DNA of 64,000 nt from Leclercia adecarboxylata (lineage in GTDB: Bacteria > Pseudomonadota > Gammaproteobacteria > Enterobacterales > Enterobacteriaceae): contig NZ_CP040889.1 in the NCBI RefSeq assembly GCF_006171285.1, forward strand, positions 4,030,001-4,094,000. The letters run 5' to 3'. Position numbers and translations under genes: made by a program. Below the pieces are notes generated by a model, which did no database searches, was not told the origin of the DNA, and saw only the letters and a program-made list of their open reading frames with translations. Positions 62,717 to 64,000 of the stretch are shown here, in pieces (the stretch's first letter is position 1; each line of letters begins with the position of its first letter).

Positions 62717-63170
62717 GCTTCATGCTCAGGACATTAACCGTTACGTTATCGCTCTGTTTACCAGTGCGGTTTCTTTAAATATTTCAACTGATTAAAAAAT
62801 AGCCAGCGATATTAACGCTGATTTTATTTGATGCATTTGTGCTATTCAGGGCGGTCAGCGTTGACTGTTTTATCCTGTAAGAACATTCTTAGCGGGCACA
62901 AGTGAACGACGCTTTATTAATAGTGGTGGGAGCTAACAAATAATTAATATTAACACGCGATGGAAAGCTAAATATTCTCAAGGCTCAATGCGAAACACAA
63001 ATACGCTGCATTTATGGAACGTTTCAAACATTGTGAAACAGGTGCGGTGTGTGAGCAGTGCTTTATCCCACTGTATTGTTGCATGGGTTCTGGTATTGAA
63101 ATTTAGGGTGTTATCACCGTTGGTATAATGCCAGTTATCACGGTTAAAGAGTTGATTGTGCTTCTTCAGC

Positions 63171-63190
63171 GTCAGCAAATAGTTGCTGAC
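63171..63190. repeat. 20-bp inverted repeat upstream of the last gene
   Basis: GTCAGCAA-ATAG-TTGCTGAC, a perfect 8-4-8 dyad. It lies 88 bases before ATG 63259 (17 bases before the alternative ATG 63208). No T-run follows, so it is more likely a leader structure or protein site than a terminator. The rest of 62717-63258 is AT-rich and shows no convincing gene. Confidence 0.6.
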
Positions 63191-63258
63191 GTATCGGGGT
63201 GATCCTTATGAATATGATCGTCCCGCTCTGTTCTGTTAATTTAAGTGTGGAATTTAAA

Positions 63259-64000
63259 ATGAAACGTTCTGTCTTAGCTTTGCTTATTCTTAGTTCTTTT
63301 GCTGCCTCTGCTCACGGTAATCACGGTAATCACGGTGGCGGTCATATGGGCGGCCATTCTTTTAATAATCATTCTTTCAATGGTCATGGTTTTAATGGTC
63401 GTAATGCAGGACGCATTAATAATGGGCACACCTTTAACGGCTTTTCGCGCGGCTCAATTAACATGGGTGACACCAGCCGTACTATTGCTGTAAAAGACGG
63501 TGCGATAGTGGGTACCAAAACGACCACTATGGGTAATGTCACACGACTGGAAACTAACGTTATTTCTGCAGACTATCGCTCGCATTCTGTCGCGGTAACC
63601 AACGGCACGAAGACGGCGGTAGCAACGGGTAGCTATAAAGACGGTATGGGTGGTATCAGCGTGCATGGCGTGAATAATGGTGTGAATACTGTCGGTCATG
63701 TCTCTTTATACAACGATGTTGCAAATGCCGCTTATCGCACCAGTGTGGTTAAAAACGACGAAGTGACCCGTGTTGGCCTTAACGTTGTCTCTCCAACTCA
63801 GCGTTCACATATGGTCGATGTGAAGAGTGGTGACTACTCCCATGTTCACACGCGTGGTTCCCTTGACACTGAAGAGGGCGTGCGTGGCTGGAACAAGTCA
63901 GTTACCAAAGAAGGCCAGTATGGTTTTGAACGTTCTGTTGATGCTAAAGGCATTGCAACTGTCGCTGCCTTTGGTCCAGCGCATTACGCTGAGATTGTCG
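63259..64000 (+). CDS. His/Asn/Gly-rich exported protein, 3' end outside the window
   Basis: An open frame of at least 247 codons runs off the right edge. Signal peptide MKRSVLALLILSSFAASA, then HGNHGNHGGGHMGGHSFNNH and more His/Asn/Gly repeats to about residue 45. A beta-rich, repetitive part follows, with strand-like units around Lys/Thr/Val-Asn. There is no cysteine in the visible part. I do not recognise it; metal binding by the His-rich head or an adhesin/fibre-like body are guesses. ATG 63208 is in frame 17 codons upstream with a better ribosome site (GGGGTGAT) and would put an extra stretch before the signal peptide; ATG 63259 gives the cleaner signal. Confidence 0.75.
   Translation, partial: MKRSVLALLILSSFAASAHGNHGNHGGGHMGGHSFNNHSFNGHGFNGRNAGRINNGHTFNGFSRGSINMGDTSRTIAVKDGAIVGTKTTTMGNVTRLETNVISADYRSHSVAVTNGTKTAVATGSYKDGMGGISVHGVNNGVNTVGHVSLYNDVANAAYRTSVVKNDEVTRVGLNVVSPTQRSHMVDVKSGDYSHVHTRGSLDTEEGVRGWNKSVTKEGQYGFERSVDAKGIATVAAFGPAHYAEIV

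Noticed and set aside
62978-63178. 66-codon minus-strand frame between ppsA and the last gene
   Set aside because: Composition looks random and no ribosome site is visible; could be a real orphan but I cannot support it.

Overview
The window is ordinary enterobacterial chromosome. Gene content and order follow the Escherichia coli block from ast through chb, katE, pfkB, thrS-infC-rpmI-rplT-pheST-ihfA and btuCED to aroH-ppsR-ppsA almost gene for gene. The high GC, the complete haem-uptake locus between selO and aroH, and several non-E. coli insertions suggest an Enterobacter/Lelliottia/Leclercia-type member of the Enterobacteriaceae. I cannot fix the genus without a search. No tRNA, rRNA, CRISPR array, prophage or insertion sequence was seen.

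Layout. 1-933: two tandem paralogous lipoproteins, the first cut by the window edge. 934-7357: the astCADBE arginine-succinyltransferase operon behind a sigma-54 promoter. 7696-11378: spy, ves, the SOS gene cho, nadE and osmE. 11447-16986: the chbBCARFG chitobiose operon with NagC-like and CRP-like sites, a perfect ChiX-complementary site and a REP-pair terminator. 16985-19736: katE and cedA. 19963-29982: a 3339-residue autotransporter where E. coli has ydjO. 30045-38858: tcyP (broken by an amber codon), SOS-controlled ydjM, a lone kduD, hxpB, yniB, yniA, ydiZ, pfkB, ydiY with a leader ORF, a small exported protein, and the tiny membrane proteins YniD and a YncL-like peptide. 39138-46375: the translation and IHF block thrS-infC-rpmI-rplT-pheM-pheS-pheT-ihfA with its leader controls. 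46438-51801: btuC, btuE, btuD, nlpC, ydiV and selO. 51798-57748: hemP-hmuRSTUV on the minus strand behind a Fur box. 57824-62714: aroH, ppsR and ppsA. 63259-64000: the start of a His/Asn/Gly-rich exported protein.

How the genes work together. The ast enzymes turn arginine into glutamate and ammonia under nitrogen limitation. The chb genes import, deacetylate and cleave chitobiose. The hmu genes carry haem across both membranes and handle it in the cytoplasm, next to the vitamin B12 ABC genes. PpsR and PpsA form a regulator-enzyme pair facing each other across a shared intergenic region, with aroH feeding on the PEP that PpsA makes. Several genes belong to stress regulons: spy (envelope), cho and ydjM (SOS), katE and osmE (stationary phase or osmotic).

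Points that most deserve a second look are: a 24-codon leader ORF whose stop overlaps the ydiY start and which contains a terminator-like hairpin; the in-frame TAG in tcyP; the unannotated 30-codon YncL-like gene; the four-fold super-repeat of the giant autotransporter; the tandem lipoproteins at the left edge; and the unfinished gene at the right edge, which has two possible in-frame starts.
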